64,000 nucleotides of DNA from Wolinella sp052170135. Lineage in GTDB: Bacteria > Campylobacterota > Campylobacteria > Campylobacterales > Helicobacteraceae. Position 1 is the first letter of the stretch; every line of letters begins with the position of its first letter. The stretch lies in NCBI GenBank assembly GCA_052170135.1, contig JBQNBC010000001.1, forward strand, positions 291,045-355,044. The letters run 5' to 3'. Below, piece by piece: positions 17,501 to 26,149 of this stretch. The position numbers and the translations under genes are program-made. Below the pieces are notes generated by a model. The model had not been told where the DNA came from and made no database searches. It saw only the letters and a program-made list of their open reading frames with translations.

Positions 17501-18517
17501 ATGCCTTTTGTAAAGCAAGGTATTAGATTTTATGAGACGATTCTTGAGTGCGTTTCTCAGGCGATATTGGTATTTGAGGTGGATAGCGGGGGCGCATTTT
17601 CAGTGCTTGTCTATGCAAATGATTGTGCTAAGAAGAATCTAGGCAACCTAGAAACTATGGAGTCAGCACATCTGCATGAAATAATCAATGAGTGCGACAA
17701 CAAGAGAGTAAATGAGTTTGAGATTGATGGGATTCTTTATAGGGCGGTCTATTTTGATAATGGAGTGGAATCGCTGGAATTTAAGAATCTATTAGACAGT
17801 AATCGCATGGTGAGAATGGGCGAAATGGTCGGCGCGATAACTCACCAGTGGCGGCAACCGCTGAGCTCGATAAAGCTCCTGGCGCATGACCTTTTGGAGG
17901 CGCATAGATTTAATGAGCTAACGCTTGGCTATCTAGCGAGTATAAAGCATGATATATCATGCCATGTGGACTATTTGTCGTTTACAATTGATGATTTTTG
18001 TGATTTTTACAAAGTCGATAGAGAAAAGAAGCAAATTGAGCTTTCACGCACCATAAAAGAGGTGATGCGCCTAGTCTCCTCGCAGCTACAGTTGGCAGGC
18101 ATAAAGACAGAGTTACTGTTGCCTCGTGATGAGGTTTTTATCAGTGGGTATCCAAATGAGCTAAAGCAGGTGTTTTTGAACATCATCGCAAATTCAAAAG
18201 AGGCTTTATTTGGTAGGGCTGAGATTGATGGCAGCTTTGATATGGAGATAAAAGTCTCTTTATTTGATGAGCCAGAGTGTGTTCGTATTGTCTTTAGTGA
18301 TAATGGACTAGGAATCCAAGATGATCAGCGTGATAAAATCTTTGAGCACGGGCATACAAGTAGTGGGCATAGAGGCGGGATGGGGCTTGGTCTATTTTTA
18401 GCGGAGAAAATTCTCAAGAAGAGCTTTAATGCAGAGATTTTGCTCAAAAACTCCGCGAAACCCACGGAGTTTGAGCTACGATTCCCTATGCGCGCGAACC
18501 AGGGAAGTCGTGGATAA
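17501..18517 (+). CDS. Soluble PAS-type sensor histidine kinase
   Basis: A 338-residue histidine kinase without membrane helices, so cytoplasmic. An N-terminal PAS-like sensor domain (about 10-100) precedes the H-box THQWRQPLSSI, the N-box NELKQVFLNIIANSKEAL, the G1 region FSDNGLGIQDD and the lid GGMGLGLFLAEKIL. The HQWRQPL form of the H-box is common in kinases of Campylobacterota and other aquatic proteobacteria. The ATG at 17501 is used; the open frame to its left reads antisense through the regulator gene. Its 3' end overlaps the convergent flavoprotein gene by 32 bases. Confidence 0.82.
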   Translation: MPFVKQGIRFYETILECVSQAILVFEVDSGGAFSVLVYANDCAKKNLGNLETMESAHLHEIINECDNKRVNEFEIDGILYRAVYFDNGVESLEFKNLLDSNRMVRMGEMVGAITHQWRQPLSSIKLLAHDLLEAHRFNELTLGYLASIKHDISCHVDYLSFTIDDFCDFYKVDREKKQIELSRTIKEVMRLVSSQLQLAGIKTELLLPRDEVFISGYPNELKQVFLNIIANSKEALFGRAEIDGSFDMEIKVSLFDEPECVRIVFSDNGLGIQDDQRDKIFEHGHTSSGHRGGMGLGLFLAEKILKKSFNAEILLKNSAKPTEFELRFPMRANQGSRG

Positions 18518-19085
18518 TGGCGACTTTGCCTGCGATGTCACTAAGAATCGCACAAGCGCTTTCCACACCTGAGCCAGAAGCGCAAGCGAACATTGTAGTA
18601 ACACCAGCAACTAGCCCAGCGGCATAGACTCCGCTTTTGACTTCGTTTCGTCCTGTAGTTTTGAGCGCGACCATGCCATCACGTGGCATTAGTGTGTGTG
18701 GCACGACGGTAGCACCTTCAAGTGCAATCTCAAACTTGTGTGCACCAGTAGCTAGAATCACATACTTAGCACTATAAGAATCCGAACCACCCTTTAACGT
18801 GAATGCACCCTTTTGTCCAGAAATCTCGACAACCTCATCTTGGACTATTTGGGCATTTTTGCATTCAGCAACTTGTGCATTTAGTGATGCAAGAGCATCT
18901 TTGCCTGCGATTCCCTGCTTTAGCATCGGTACATTGTAGAGCTCAGCTTTTAGTAAGTCTGATTTTTGTGCGTCTATTACTACCACTTTTAGGGGCTCCC
19001 AGCCTTTTACGCCTTCGAGGGTCGCAAGTGTAAGAGCTGCGCTAAGTCCAGCAACACCGCCACCAACAATCGCTACATCATACAT
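18486..19085 (-). CDS. Short FAD-binding oxidoreductase, thioredoxin-reductase-like
   Basis: The protein is 199 residues with the FAD-binding GxGxxG (VAIVGGGVAGLSAAL, residues 4-18), the adenine-ribose acidic residue in VVVIDA, the ATG segment YVILATGAHKFE and the C-terminal FAD motif GVYAAGLVAGVTTMFACASGSGVESA. It lacks both the NADPH-binding domain and the CxxC pair of true thioredoxin reductases (about 310 residues), so it is a single-domain relative rather than a truncated one: the FAD halves are contiguous. An NAD(P)-independent electron-transfer or sensor role is possible. It overlaps the convergent kinase by 32 bases. Confidence 0.7.
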   Translation of the reverse strand: MYDVAIVGGGVAGLSAALTLATLEGVKGWEPLKVVVIDAQKSDLLKAELYNVPMLKQGIAGKDALASLNAQVAECKNAQIVQDEVVEISGQKGAFTLKGGSDSYSAKYVILATGAHKFEIALEGATVVPHTLMPRDGMVALKTTGRNEVKSGVYAAGLVAGVTTMFACASGSGVESACAILSDIAGKVAIIHDFPGSRA

Positions 19086-19147
19086 AATAAACTCCTTATT
19101 GGTTGATAAAGTAGGGATTATAGGCTAGGAATCTTACAAATGCCTGA

Positions 19148-19468
19148 CTACTCCAGCGACTCAAGCGGGCAGTTTTTCATCGCTGCCTCTCCAAATATTT
19201 TGCAATATTCGCAGTAGAGACAGCTCACACTTCGCTTAGAGCAGACAACTGGAATATTGCGTTTTTTTGCTTCACCACGGAATTTTTTCATTGTATTGTG
19301 GTTTAGGAAATTTGTTAAAAGCACGAGGCAATCTGTGTTTTGTGGAATCGTCTTGCGATTGACACTCTCACGTCTTCCATCCCAGTGTGAAATATCATTA
19401 CAACCAAGATTCTCCAGCACTGCTCTGATTGGCGTAATCTCATCTCCACCAATGACCAAAACTGACAT
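19148..19468 (-). CDS. DUF2325-family protein with a cysteine cluster
   Basis: A 106-residue protein matching the DUF2325 pattern: MSVLVIGGDEITPIRAVLENLG at the start, a HWDGR segment, LVLLTNFLNHNTMKK, and a C-terminal SVSCLYCEYC cluster with three closely spaced cysteines plus NCPLE. The family has a Rossmann-like fold and unknown function; the cysteines suggest metal or redox binding. It lies upstream of, and in the same direction as, the small flavoprotein gene (62 bases apart), so a shared redox role is possible but unproven. Confidence 0.65.
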   Translation of the reverse strand: MSVLVIGGDEITPIRAVLENLGCNDISHWDGRRESVNRKTIPQNTDCLVLLTNFLNHNTMKKFRGEAKKRNIPVVCSKRSVSCLYCEYCKIFGEAAMKNCPLESLE

Positions 19469-19871
19469 TATCCATCCTTTAAATTCTTTTATAATGCTTT
19501 GATAACACCGTGACTATGTTGAGACTCAGTGTTAAAGTTTGAGAAGTCTAGCCAAAAAAGTGTAAATTGTCAATAATAGAAACTATTCTTATTTATATAG
19601 CCTCTTATTCTCTATGTGATTGTAAATTTATTGTTGATGTGGTGGAGTTGCGCTTTTCATAGTCGCTTTAATAAAGGTGCCATGTCATCGTCAATATTTG
19701 CTATGCTCAAGAAAATGTAAACAGCGCAGAAGACTCTATTGATTCTTGCCAAATGTGTTACAATCAGCCCATTATGCGCGCATTTGTGGCACTTTAAGCT
19801 AGCTATATTCTTGGTTAAGTATTAAAGAACTACAAATAGCGTATAAAAACACTACTTTAAAGGAAGCCAAA
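19469..19871. other. Intergenic region, about 400 bases
   Basis: Separates the divergent DUF2325 and helix-hairpin-helix genes. No credible ORF, RNA gene or strong hairpin was seen. The last 70 bases should hold the promoter of the downstream gene; AAAGGAAG precedes its ATG. Confidence 0.5.
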
Positions 19872-20171
19872 ATGAGAAAAATAGTAGCACTTGTCTTTTT
19901 GCTTAGCGCGTGGTTGATGGCGGCAGTAAACCTGAATACAGCTAGCAAAGAGGAGCTTATGAAGATTAAAGGAATAGGCGAAAAGAAAGCTGATGCCATC
20001 ATTGAGTATCGCACGAAAAATGGCAACTTTAAGAGCGTTGATGATTTGCAAAGCGTCAATGGCTTTGGAAAGAAAAGCGTAGATGCGATACGCGATGAGC
20101 TAGAGGTTGGTACTGCAAAGAAAGAAGCCGTAAAAACACCAAAACAAGATGGTGAAAAGAGAGCCAAATAG
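19872..20171 (+). CDS. ComEA-like secreted helix-hairpin-helix DNA-binding protein
   Basis: A 99-residue protein with an N-terminal signal peptide (residues 1-18, VALVFLLSAWLMAA) and two helix-hairpin-helix motifs: NLNTASKEELMKIKGIGEKKADAIIEYR and VDDLQSVNGFGKKSVDAI. The basic tail is rich in Lys. Such proteins bind DNA in the periplasm; ComEA-type proteins pull transforming DNA through the outer membrane. In Helicobacter the analogous role is described for ComH, and short HhH proteins of this shape are widespread, so a competence role is plausible but not shown. A GC-rich hairpin follows at 20219. Confidence 0.75.
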   Translation: MRKIVALVFLLSAWLMAAVNLNTASKEELMKIKGIGEKKADAIIEYRTKNGNFKSVDDLQSVNGFGKKSVDAIRDELEVGTAKKEAVKTPKQDGEKRAK

Positions 20172-20648
20172 GGCTTGGTATAGGACTTAGTTCCAGCAAA
20201 TTATTGCTAAGAGCTTCTCGGGGCTTAAGATATAGCCCCGGTGTGATTTTAAGCTTATTAGAACTCACTAAGTAGAATCTTGTAGCTAGGTCTAATATCT
20301 ATCTGTCATACTATTCTATTTTGATTAAAAAATACCAAGCAAGCATAAAAATGGATACTGAATGTGCAAGGTGCGCTGTTGTGCACGCTTTAAAAGCATG
20401 AGAATCAAAGCGGAGCTTTTTGTATTTTGCATAATTTGAATATTTGCAACATGCCATATTTTATAGCTTTGCAATGTAAATAGAAGAAACTAAAAAATAA
20501 AGAAATGTAAAATCTACACGATTCTGCCAGTGTAAATGGTGTTGTTGGCATGGTAGATGCCTAAAATCTCACTGGTAAGCAATTCACAAAAGCGAAGAAT
20601 CGCACTTTTATTTACGATTCTTGCATTTTGCTATTTTTTAAGTGAGGT
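20172..20648. other. Intergenic region, about 480 bases, AT-rich
   Basis: Lies between the convergent HhH and gdhA genes. It holds the terminator-like hairpin at 20219-20240. Beyond that nothing coding or RNA-like was recognised. It is long for this compact genome and might hide a small RNA. Confidence 0.45.
20219..20240 (+). terminator. Terminator-like hairpin after the HhH gene
   Basis: CGGGGCT (20219-20225) pairs with AGCCCCG (20234-20240) over an eight-base loop, followed by GTGTGATTTT. Confidence 0.5.
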
Positions 20649-21998
20649 TTAATACCCCTGCTCAATCATTGCATCAGCTACCTTGCGGAATCCAGCGATA
20701 TTCGCGCCTAGCACTAGATTGTGTGGCTCGCCAAACTCCTTTGCAGTCTCTTTTGCTGAACGATAGATTCCTTTCATGATTCTATGTAGCTTTATATCTA
20801 CCTCTTCAAAGCTCCACGCGGTCATAGATGCATTCTGACTCATCTCTAATCCACTTGTCGCAACACCTCCAGCATTTGCCGCTTTGCCTGGACCGTAGCA
20901 GATTTTTGCCGCGAGGAATCTCTCTATAGCTCCTGGTGTAGAAGGCATATTTGCCCCTTCGCTGACACACGCACAACCATTTTTTAGGAGATTCTCTGCA
21001 TCTTTTTCGTTAAGCTCATTTTGTGTTGCGCTTGGGAATGCAGCAAAACAAGGAATTGCCCAAAGTGGATTGCTGTCACTTGGATATGCACTAATTGGCG
21101 TAAATACCGCACTTCCTCTCTCTTTGGCGTATGCGCTTAAGCTTTCCCGACGATTCTCTTTAATCTCTTTCAAAAGTTCAATATCAATGCCATCTTTATC
21201 GTAAATCATGCCAGTGGAATCGCTTGCTGTAACAGGCTTTGCGCCTAGCTCGAGTAGCTTTTGGATTGTGTAGATTGCTACATTTCCAGCACCTGAAACA
21301 AGGCAGTTTTTGCCCTCAAGACTCTCGCCACGCTCCTTTAGCATTTCCTCTGCAAAGTAGACTGAGCCATATCCTGTAGCCTCTTTTCGTGCAAGCGAAC
21401 CGCCCCACAGCAGTGATTTACCAGTTAGCACGCCTTCGTAGCGATTGATTAGCTTTTTGTATTGACCAAAGAAGTAGCCGATTTCGCGAGCACCAGTGCC
21501 GATATCGCCTGCTGGTACATCTGTGAGAGGACCGATGTGGCGGAATAGTTCATTCATGAAGGCTTGACAGAATCGCATAATTTCAGCATCGCTCTTACCT
21601 TTTGGGTCGAAGTCTGAACCACCCTTTGCGCCACCCATCGCAAGTCCTGTTAGGGAGTTTTTGAAAATCTGTTCAAAGCCAAGAAACTTAATTATTCCCT
21701 CATTTACGCTTGGATGGAGACGTATCCCACCTTTGTATGGTCCAAGGACTGAGCTGTATTGTATTCGATAGCCTTGATTTACGCGGATTTTGCCCTCATC
21801 GTCCATCCATGTAACGCGGAAACCAACTTGTCGTTCTGGGATTACGATTCTTTGGAGTATGTTGTGTTTTTCATATTTTGACTCGCGCGCTAGAAGTGGC
21901 TCAAGACTGCTAAGAACCTCGTGGATAGCCTGAAGAAACTCTATCTGCGCGGGAAATGCCCCTTGGATATACTCCATGGTTTGCTGGACGTAAGACAT
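20649..21998 (-). CDS. gdhA: NADP-specific glutamate dehydrogenase
   Basis: Reversible reductive amination of 2-oxoglutarate to glutamate, assimilating ammonia. 449 residues, the length of hexameric class I enzymes. Motifs: GGIRLHPSVNEGIIKFLGFEQIFKNSLTG, the catalytic-lysine segment GGAKGGSDFDPKGKSD, DVPAGDIGTGAREIGY, the Rossmann GAGNVAIYTIQKL and SEGANMPST. A minus-strand -10 (22034-22039) precedes it, and it appears monocistronic. The NADP preference is inferred from class, not from a diagnostic residue. Confidence 0.95.
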   Translation of the reverse strand: MSYVQQTMEYIQGAFPAQIEFLQAIHEVLSSLEPLLARESKYEKHNILQRIVIPERQVGFRVTWMDDEGKIRVNQGYRIQYSSVLGPYKGGIRLHPSVNEGIIKFLGFEQIFKNSLTGLAMGGAKGGSDFDPKGKSDAEIMRFCQAFMNELFRHIGPLTDVPAGDIGTGAREIGYFFGQYKKLINRYEGVLTGKSLLWGGSLARKEATGYGSVYFAEEMLKERGESLEGKNCLVSGAGNVAIYTIQKLLELGAKPVTASDSTGMIYDKDGIDIELLKEIKENRRESLSAYAKERGSAVFTPISAYPSDSNPLWAIPCFAAFPSATQNELNEKDAENLLKNGCACVSEGANMPSTPGAIERFLAAKICYGPGKAANAGGVATSGLEMSQNASMTAWSFEEVDIKLHRIMKGIYRSAKETAKEFGEPHNLVLGANIAGFRKVADAMIEQGY

Positions 21999-22033
21999 AA
22001 GGCTCTCCTTGTATTGGGTAAATTTGGAAGAGA

Positions 22034-22039
22034 ATTATA
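22034..22039 (-). promoter_or_regulatory. -10 box of gdhA
   Basis: Minus-strand TATAAT at 22034-22039, 36 bases before the gdhA ATG, next to A/T-only sequence; no clear -35. Confidence 0.5.
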
Positions 22040-22178
22040 TTTTTTTTGCTTCATAAAAAAAATAAAATTTCACAGGTAGATTTCGCTTTTGACTAAGAAA
22101 GTCAAGAAGCTAGGGCAAAAAGATGGGCTTTTGCCCTATAGGCGGTCAATCATAGTAGCGATGCTGGACTACCTAGCA

Positions 22179-24011
22179 TTATTGTGGATTAAATCCCTCT
22201 GGGAGCATGCTTGGCTGATATCGTATAATTTGATTTCGCCCGCCATCTTTTGCTTTATAAAGTGCTATATCTGCAAACTTTATAGCCCTCCAAACGCTCG
22301 GCGTATCCATTGGGAAGACGGAGATGCCTATGCTTAGTGTTTTGCTAAATTTCTCGCCATTCCCCTCGAAAATAACTTTGGAGAATCTATCTTTTATGAG
22401 CTGTGCGATCTCACGAGCACCATCGGCACCACGGTTATAGAGCAGAACGATAAACTCCTCTCCTCCAAATCTCACCGCCAAATCCACTTTTCTTATGCTG
22501 TTTTGTAGAATTCTTGATAGTTCTACTATTACCTTGTCTCCCATATCATGCCCATATGTGTCATTGACTAGTTTAAAAAAGTCTACGTCAATCATTAGTA
22601 CGGCGTAGCTTGTCTCGCTACGAAGTGCTTGTTTTGTTGTTGAGTCTATATACTCTTCTAGGAATTTGCGATTGTGTAGTCCTGTGAGAGAATCGCGCAA
22701 TGAAGTTTCCTTTAGCATTTCCATTAGCATTCGAGTGTGGATTATTGCCTTTGATGCATCTAGATAGTTGTGTAGCACTGGGATTAGCTTTGTTGCGCGG
22801 ATGTACTCGGATTCTTCTTCAAAGAAGAACGAGATCTGCCAAACTACTGAGGTAGAAATATCAAATGAAATATTTAGATAGTACTCTCCTGCATGCGGAA
22901 TATAGCCACTAAATAGATTGTTTTCGCCATCTTTATGGAGTGGTATCTCATGGACAAAGCGCGATGAGAATCCCATGAGTGATGTTCCTATCTCATCTCC
23001 ACTCCTAGGATATATCAGCTCCTCAATTCCGTTATGTACTTGAAGAATCGTAATCTTTTGCAGACCGAGCTTGTTTTGGAAGATATCTATGATGCTGTCG
23101 TAAATCTCCTCTTTTCTACCTAGCAATTCGATGTTTCGGCGAAATTTATAGATATCGGCTAGCTCACCTATAATCTCTTTCGTACGTATTAGCGGATTTG
23201 AATCGTATTGTTCTTTGTTGTAGCTAATAAGAATCGAAATCCTCTTGTCAATTTCGCTTACGACTTGATGTAGCTTGCTATTTAGGCTGTTTAGCCACTT
23301 CGCTAAATCTCCCATTTCATCTTTTAAATTTGTCTCGACTTTACGCGAAAAGTCACCCTTCTCGGCGTGGTGTAGGCTTAGCCTAAATGATTCAAATAGT
23401 TCTGTGTATGGATTTATAAACCTGCCGACTATATATACGGTTAGCAACAAAAGGGCAATTGAGATTCCCAATATTTTTAGTGCGGTTTGCATACCGGTAT
23501 CTCTAAACGCATTAATATCAAACACCATTGACACTGCGCCTAGCACCTCACCATCTTGGGCGTTGTGGCAACTTAGACAATTTGGCGTACCCTTAGAATC
23601 GGCTATGTAAGGAATCGTAACTCTAAGCTTGACCTCTTCTGTGTTTTCGGCCAGTTTCTCGACTGGTTCGCCAGAGATTAGTACATTCCTATCGATTAAA
23701 TCCCGCATGGATTCTTGCTTGCTCTCGCCAAATTGCTCATCGACACTTGGTGCGCGCACAACCCATATCTCTTCAATGTTGTTGCTATTTGAAATGCGCT
23801 CCAAGAAGTAGTCTCGCTTATCCATTACCCCTGTAACCATATGCGCTGTGAGTGCGTCACGCACCAGCTCGGCGGTTAGTTTTGCCTTGTCTTTTGCGCT
23901 TGCGATTCCGTAGTCTCTGAAGTTTAGTATCACTAGTACGACTACCATGAGCGTGAGTAGCCCAAGGGCTAGTGTGCTGATAAATAGAACTTTGCCTTTT
24001 GTTGTCGTCAT
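22179..24011 (-). CDS. Membrane diguanylate cyclase with periplasmic c-type heme motif
   Basis: Predicted to make cyclic di-GMP in response to a periplasmic signal. 610 residues: first helix about 8-30, periplasmic domain with a heme-attachment site C145-L-S-C148-H149, second helix about 178-197, a HAMP-like linker, a cytoplasmic GAF-like region (about 290-430), then a GGDEF domain with active GGEEF near 513 and the inhibitory-site pattern RKVD just before it (RKVDLAVRFGGEEF, as in PleD). The heme motif suggests sensing of redox state, oxygen or NO. Gene order places it four bases after glmS, so they may share a transcript. Helicobacter pylori is considered to lack c-di-GMP signalling, so this marks a different lineage. 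Confidence 0.85.
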   Translation of the reverse strand: MTTTKGKVLFISTLALGLLTLMVVVLVILNFRDYGIASAKDKAKLTAELVRDALTAHMVTGVMDKRDYFLERISNSNNIEEIWVVRAPSVDEQFGESKQESMRDLIDRNVLISGEPVEKLAENTEEVKLRVTIPYIADSKGTPNCLSCHNAQDGEVLGAVSMVFDINAFRDTGMQTALKILGISIALLLLTVYIVGRFINPYTELFESFRLSLHHAEKGDFSRKVETNLKDEMGDLAKWLNSLNSKLHQVVSEIDKRISILISYNKEQYDSNPLIRTKEIIGELADIYKFRRNIELLGRKEEIYDSIIDIFQNKLGLQKITILQVHNGIEELIYPRSGDEIGTSLMGFSSRFVHEIPLHKDGENNLFSGYIPHAGEYYLNISFDISTSVVWQISFFFEEESEYIRATKLIPVLHNYLDASKAIIHTRMLMEMLKETSLRDSLTGLHNRKFLEEYIDSTTKQALRSETSYAVLMIDVDFFKLVNDTYGHDMGDKVIVELSRILQNSIRKVDLAVRFGGEEFIVLLYNRGADGAREIAQLIKDRFSKVIFEGNGEKFSKTLSIGISVFPMDTPSVWRAIKFADIALYKAKDGGRNQIIRYQPSMLPEGFNPQ

Positions 24012-24015
24012 TGTT

Positions 24016-25806
24016 TTACTCCACGGTCACACTCTTCGCAAGGTTGCGTGGCATATCTACATCATTGCCCAATCGCACGGATATTTCAAGCGCGAGGAGC
24101 TGTAGCACGACAAGCATCTCAAAAAACTCCTCCATGTAGCTATCGCGCTCTCCGATAAGAATCATATCATCAGCCCCATCAAACGCGAGTGGCGTAATCG
24201 CACAAATGGTCGCGTCACGTGCGGCTAGTTCCTCGACGTTGCTCTTTATTTTTTCATAGAGTAGATTCTTTGGTATCAGCGCGACAGTAAAAAGCTCGCT
24301 ATCAGCAAGCGCAATAGGACCGTGCTTCATCTCGCCACTCGGGTAGCCTTCGGCATGCAGATAGCTAATCTCTTTTAGTTTTAGTGCGCCCTCTAGTGCC
24401 AGCGGATAGAAAATATCGCGTCCAATAAAGAAGAATCCATGTCCGTGTAGATAGCGTTTTGAGAGTTTTTTGACTCGCTCATGAAGTCGCTCGTCAACCT
24501 TGGTTAGCTTTGCCGATTCCACCATTGAGTGGATTTGATTTGCTAGCTCGGATTCTTCTAGTGTGGCGCGTATTTTGGCTATATACAGCGATAGCATCCA
24601 TAGTGCCATTACCTGTGTTGCAAAGGCTTTTGTGCTGGCCACACCTTTTTCAATTCCTGCGCGCGTGAGAATCGTACAATCAGCTTCGCGCACTATGGAG
24701 CTATTGTCTACATTGCATATTGCTAGAGTTTTTAATCCCGCGCGCTTTGCCTGCTTTAAGGCTTCAAGAGTATCGGCTGTCTCGCCACTTTGACTGATGA
24801 CGATAAAAAGTTCGCTTTTTCGCATTATTGGCTCACGATAGCGTAACTCGCTCGCGATTGCTACATCTGTTTTTATCTTTGCATTGCGCTCCAGGAGATA
24901 GCTACCAGCAAGCGCAGCGTGATAGCTTGTCCCGCACGCACAAATTGTAATCTCACCAATACCATCTAAAAACGCGCCGGGAATCTCATCAAATATCACG
25001 CTACTACCACCTGTTACGCGTCCCATCATGGTCTCTACAAGCACCTTGTGTTGCTCGTAAATCTCCTTTTCCATAAAATAACGGAACCCCTCTTTTTGCG
25101 CGTAGATTCTATTTATGCCAAGTGGCTTGATGCCTGAGAGAGAATCAAATCTCTCCGCGCTCATATAGCCCACATCACCATCTTCTAGATAGCAAACACT
25201 TTGTGCATAGCCGATAAGTGGCGCATCTGATGAGGCGAAGTAGATTCCATTCTCGCCTTTGCCAATGATTAGCGGTGAGCCATTTTTGGCGTAAAATATG
25301 CAATCTGGACTTTTTTTAGTTATGAGAAGAATCGCATATGCTCCATGTAGTCGTGCTATTGTGGCTTTAAATGCTAAAAATGGCTCTGGCTCGCTCTTTA
25401 GCATCTCTTCAAATAGATGAACAATCACTTCGGTGTCAGTTTGAGATAGAAATCTGTGTCCACATTCCTCAAGCTTGCGTCTAAGCTCTTGATAATTTTC
25501 GATGATTCCATTGTGTACGACATTTGAAAATTCCGCCATATGTGGGTGTGCATTAGCCTCTGTAGGCTTGCCGTGTGTCGCCCAGCGTGTATGCCCGATA
25601 GCCACGCCAAAGCCACTAGATACAAAATCACCGCATCGATTCTCTAGGTTTCCAAGTTTGCCAACAGCTTTAAAAACAGATAGCTCACCATCTTTTAGTA
25701 CGGAGATTCCAGCGGAATCATAGCCACGATATTCAAGCTCTTTTAGACCGTTTAGGAGGATTGATTTTTTTTCGTCATTTCCAATGTAGCCGACTATCCC
25801 GCACAT
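24016..25806 (-). CDS. glmS: Glucosamine-6-phosphate synthase (glutamine-hydrolysing)
   Basis: Makes glucosamine-6-phosphate from fructose-6-phosphate and glutamine for peptidoglycan and LPS. The start is fixed at ATG 25804-25806 because the catalytic cysteine must be residue 2 (MCGIVGYIG); a longer frame would bury it. 596 residues. The glutaminase domain has GYDSAG, GHTRWATHG and the two SIS isomerase domains show TCACGTSYHA, SQSGETADT, RAGIEKGVASTKAF, PSGEMKHG and the C-terminal LAKSVTVE. No glmS ribozyme-like leader is visible (that element is a Gram-positive feature). Confidence 0.95.
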   Translation of the reverse strand: MCGIVGYIGNDEKKSILLNGLKELEYRGYDSAGISVLKDGELSVFKAVGKLGNLENRCGDFVSSGFGVAIGHTRWATHGKPTEANAHPHMAEFSNVVHNGIIENYQELRRKLEECGHRFLSQTDTEVIVHLFEEMLKSEPEPFLAFKATIARLHGAYAILLITKKSPDCIFYAKNGSPLIIGKGENGIYFASSDAPLIGYAQSVCYLEDGDVGYMSAERFDSLSGIKPLGINRIYAQKEGFRYFMEKEIYEQHKVLVETMMGRVTGGSSVIFDEIPGAFLDGIGEITICACGTSYHAALAGSYLLERNAKIKTDVAIASELRYREPIMRKSELFIVISQSGETADTLEALKQAKRAGLKTLAICNVDNSSIVREADCTILTRAGIEKGVASTKAFATQVMALWMLSLYIAKIRATLEESELANQIHSMVESAKLTKVDERLHERVKKLSKRYLHGHGFFFIGRDIFYPLALEGALKLKEISYLHAEGYPSGEMKHGPIALADSELFTVALIPKNLLYEKIKSNVEELAARDATICAITPLAFDGADDMILIGERDSYMEEFFEMLVVLQLLALEISVRLGNDVDMPRNLAKSVTVE

Positions 25807-25966
25807 AAATACCCCTTTTGTAGCTTGGTCTGTAATTATCACTAATTCTTCTATTTTTTACCATTAAATATAGCGAAAACTGCAATTCTTGCTTTAATCT
25901 AATTTTTATATAAAAATTGAATAATATGCCAAAAGTGAGAGCTAATCTCAAAAATAAGGAGGAGAT

Positions 25967-26095
25967 ATGACACCACCAAAAGATATTGCATTTGACCCAC
26001 ATAAAGTAATAACTGGTGCGCTCAAGGGCTCAAAAGCAGTTAAGGGTTATTTTAAAGGCAAGAGTAAATCGACAGTTCCACGTAAGCGTTCGTAA
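25967..26095 (+). CDS. Small basic protein, 42 residues
   Basis: An ORF starting ATG at 25967 directly after a very strong ribosome site (AAGGAGGAGAT) encodes MTPPKDIAFDPHKVITGALK followed by GSKAVKGYFKGKSKSTVPRK and RS. It has 11 lysine/arginine residues and no membrane helix. I do not recognise it. The strong Shine-Dalgarno, isolated position between divergent glmS and the downstream pldA, and clean stop argue that it is real. The N-terminal DPHKVITGALKGSKAV could form an amphipathic helix. Function unknown. Confidence 0.55.
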   Translation: MTPPKDIAFDPHKVITGALKGSKAVKGYFKGKSKSTVPRKRS

Positions 26096-26121
26096 TAGGT
26101 ATGCTCTTAGGTGCAAAATCC

Positions 26122-26127
26122 TATAAT
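26122..26127 (+). promoter_or_regulatory. -10 box of pldA
   Basis: TATAAT at 26122-26127, 22 bases before the GTG start at 26150. Confidence 0.45.
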
Positions 26128-26149
26128 CTGAAAAATTTTAGGATTTTGT

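Noticed and set aside
24016..25842. Longer GlmS start
   Set aside because: The catalytic cysteine must be residue 2, which fixes the start at 25806.
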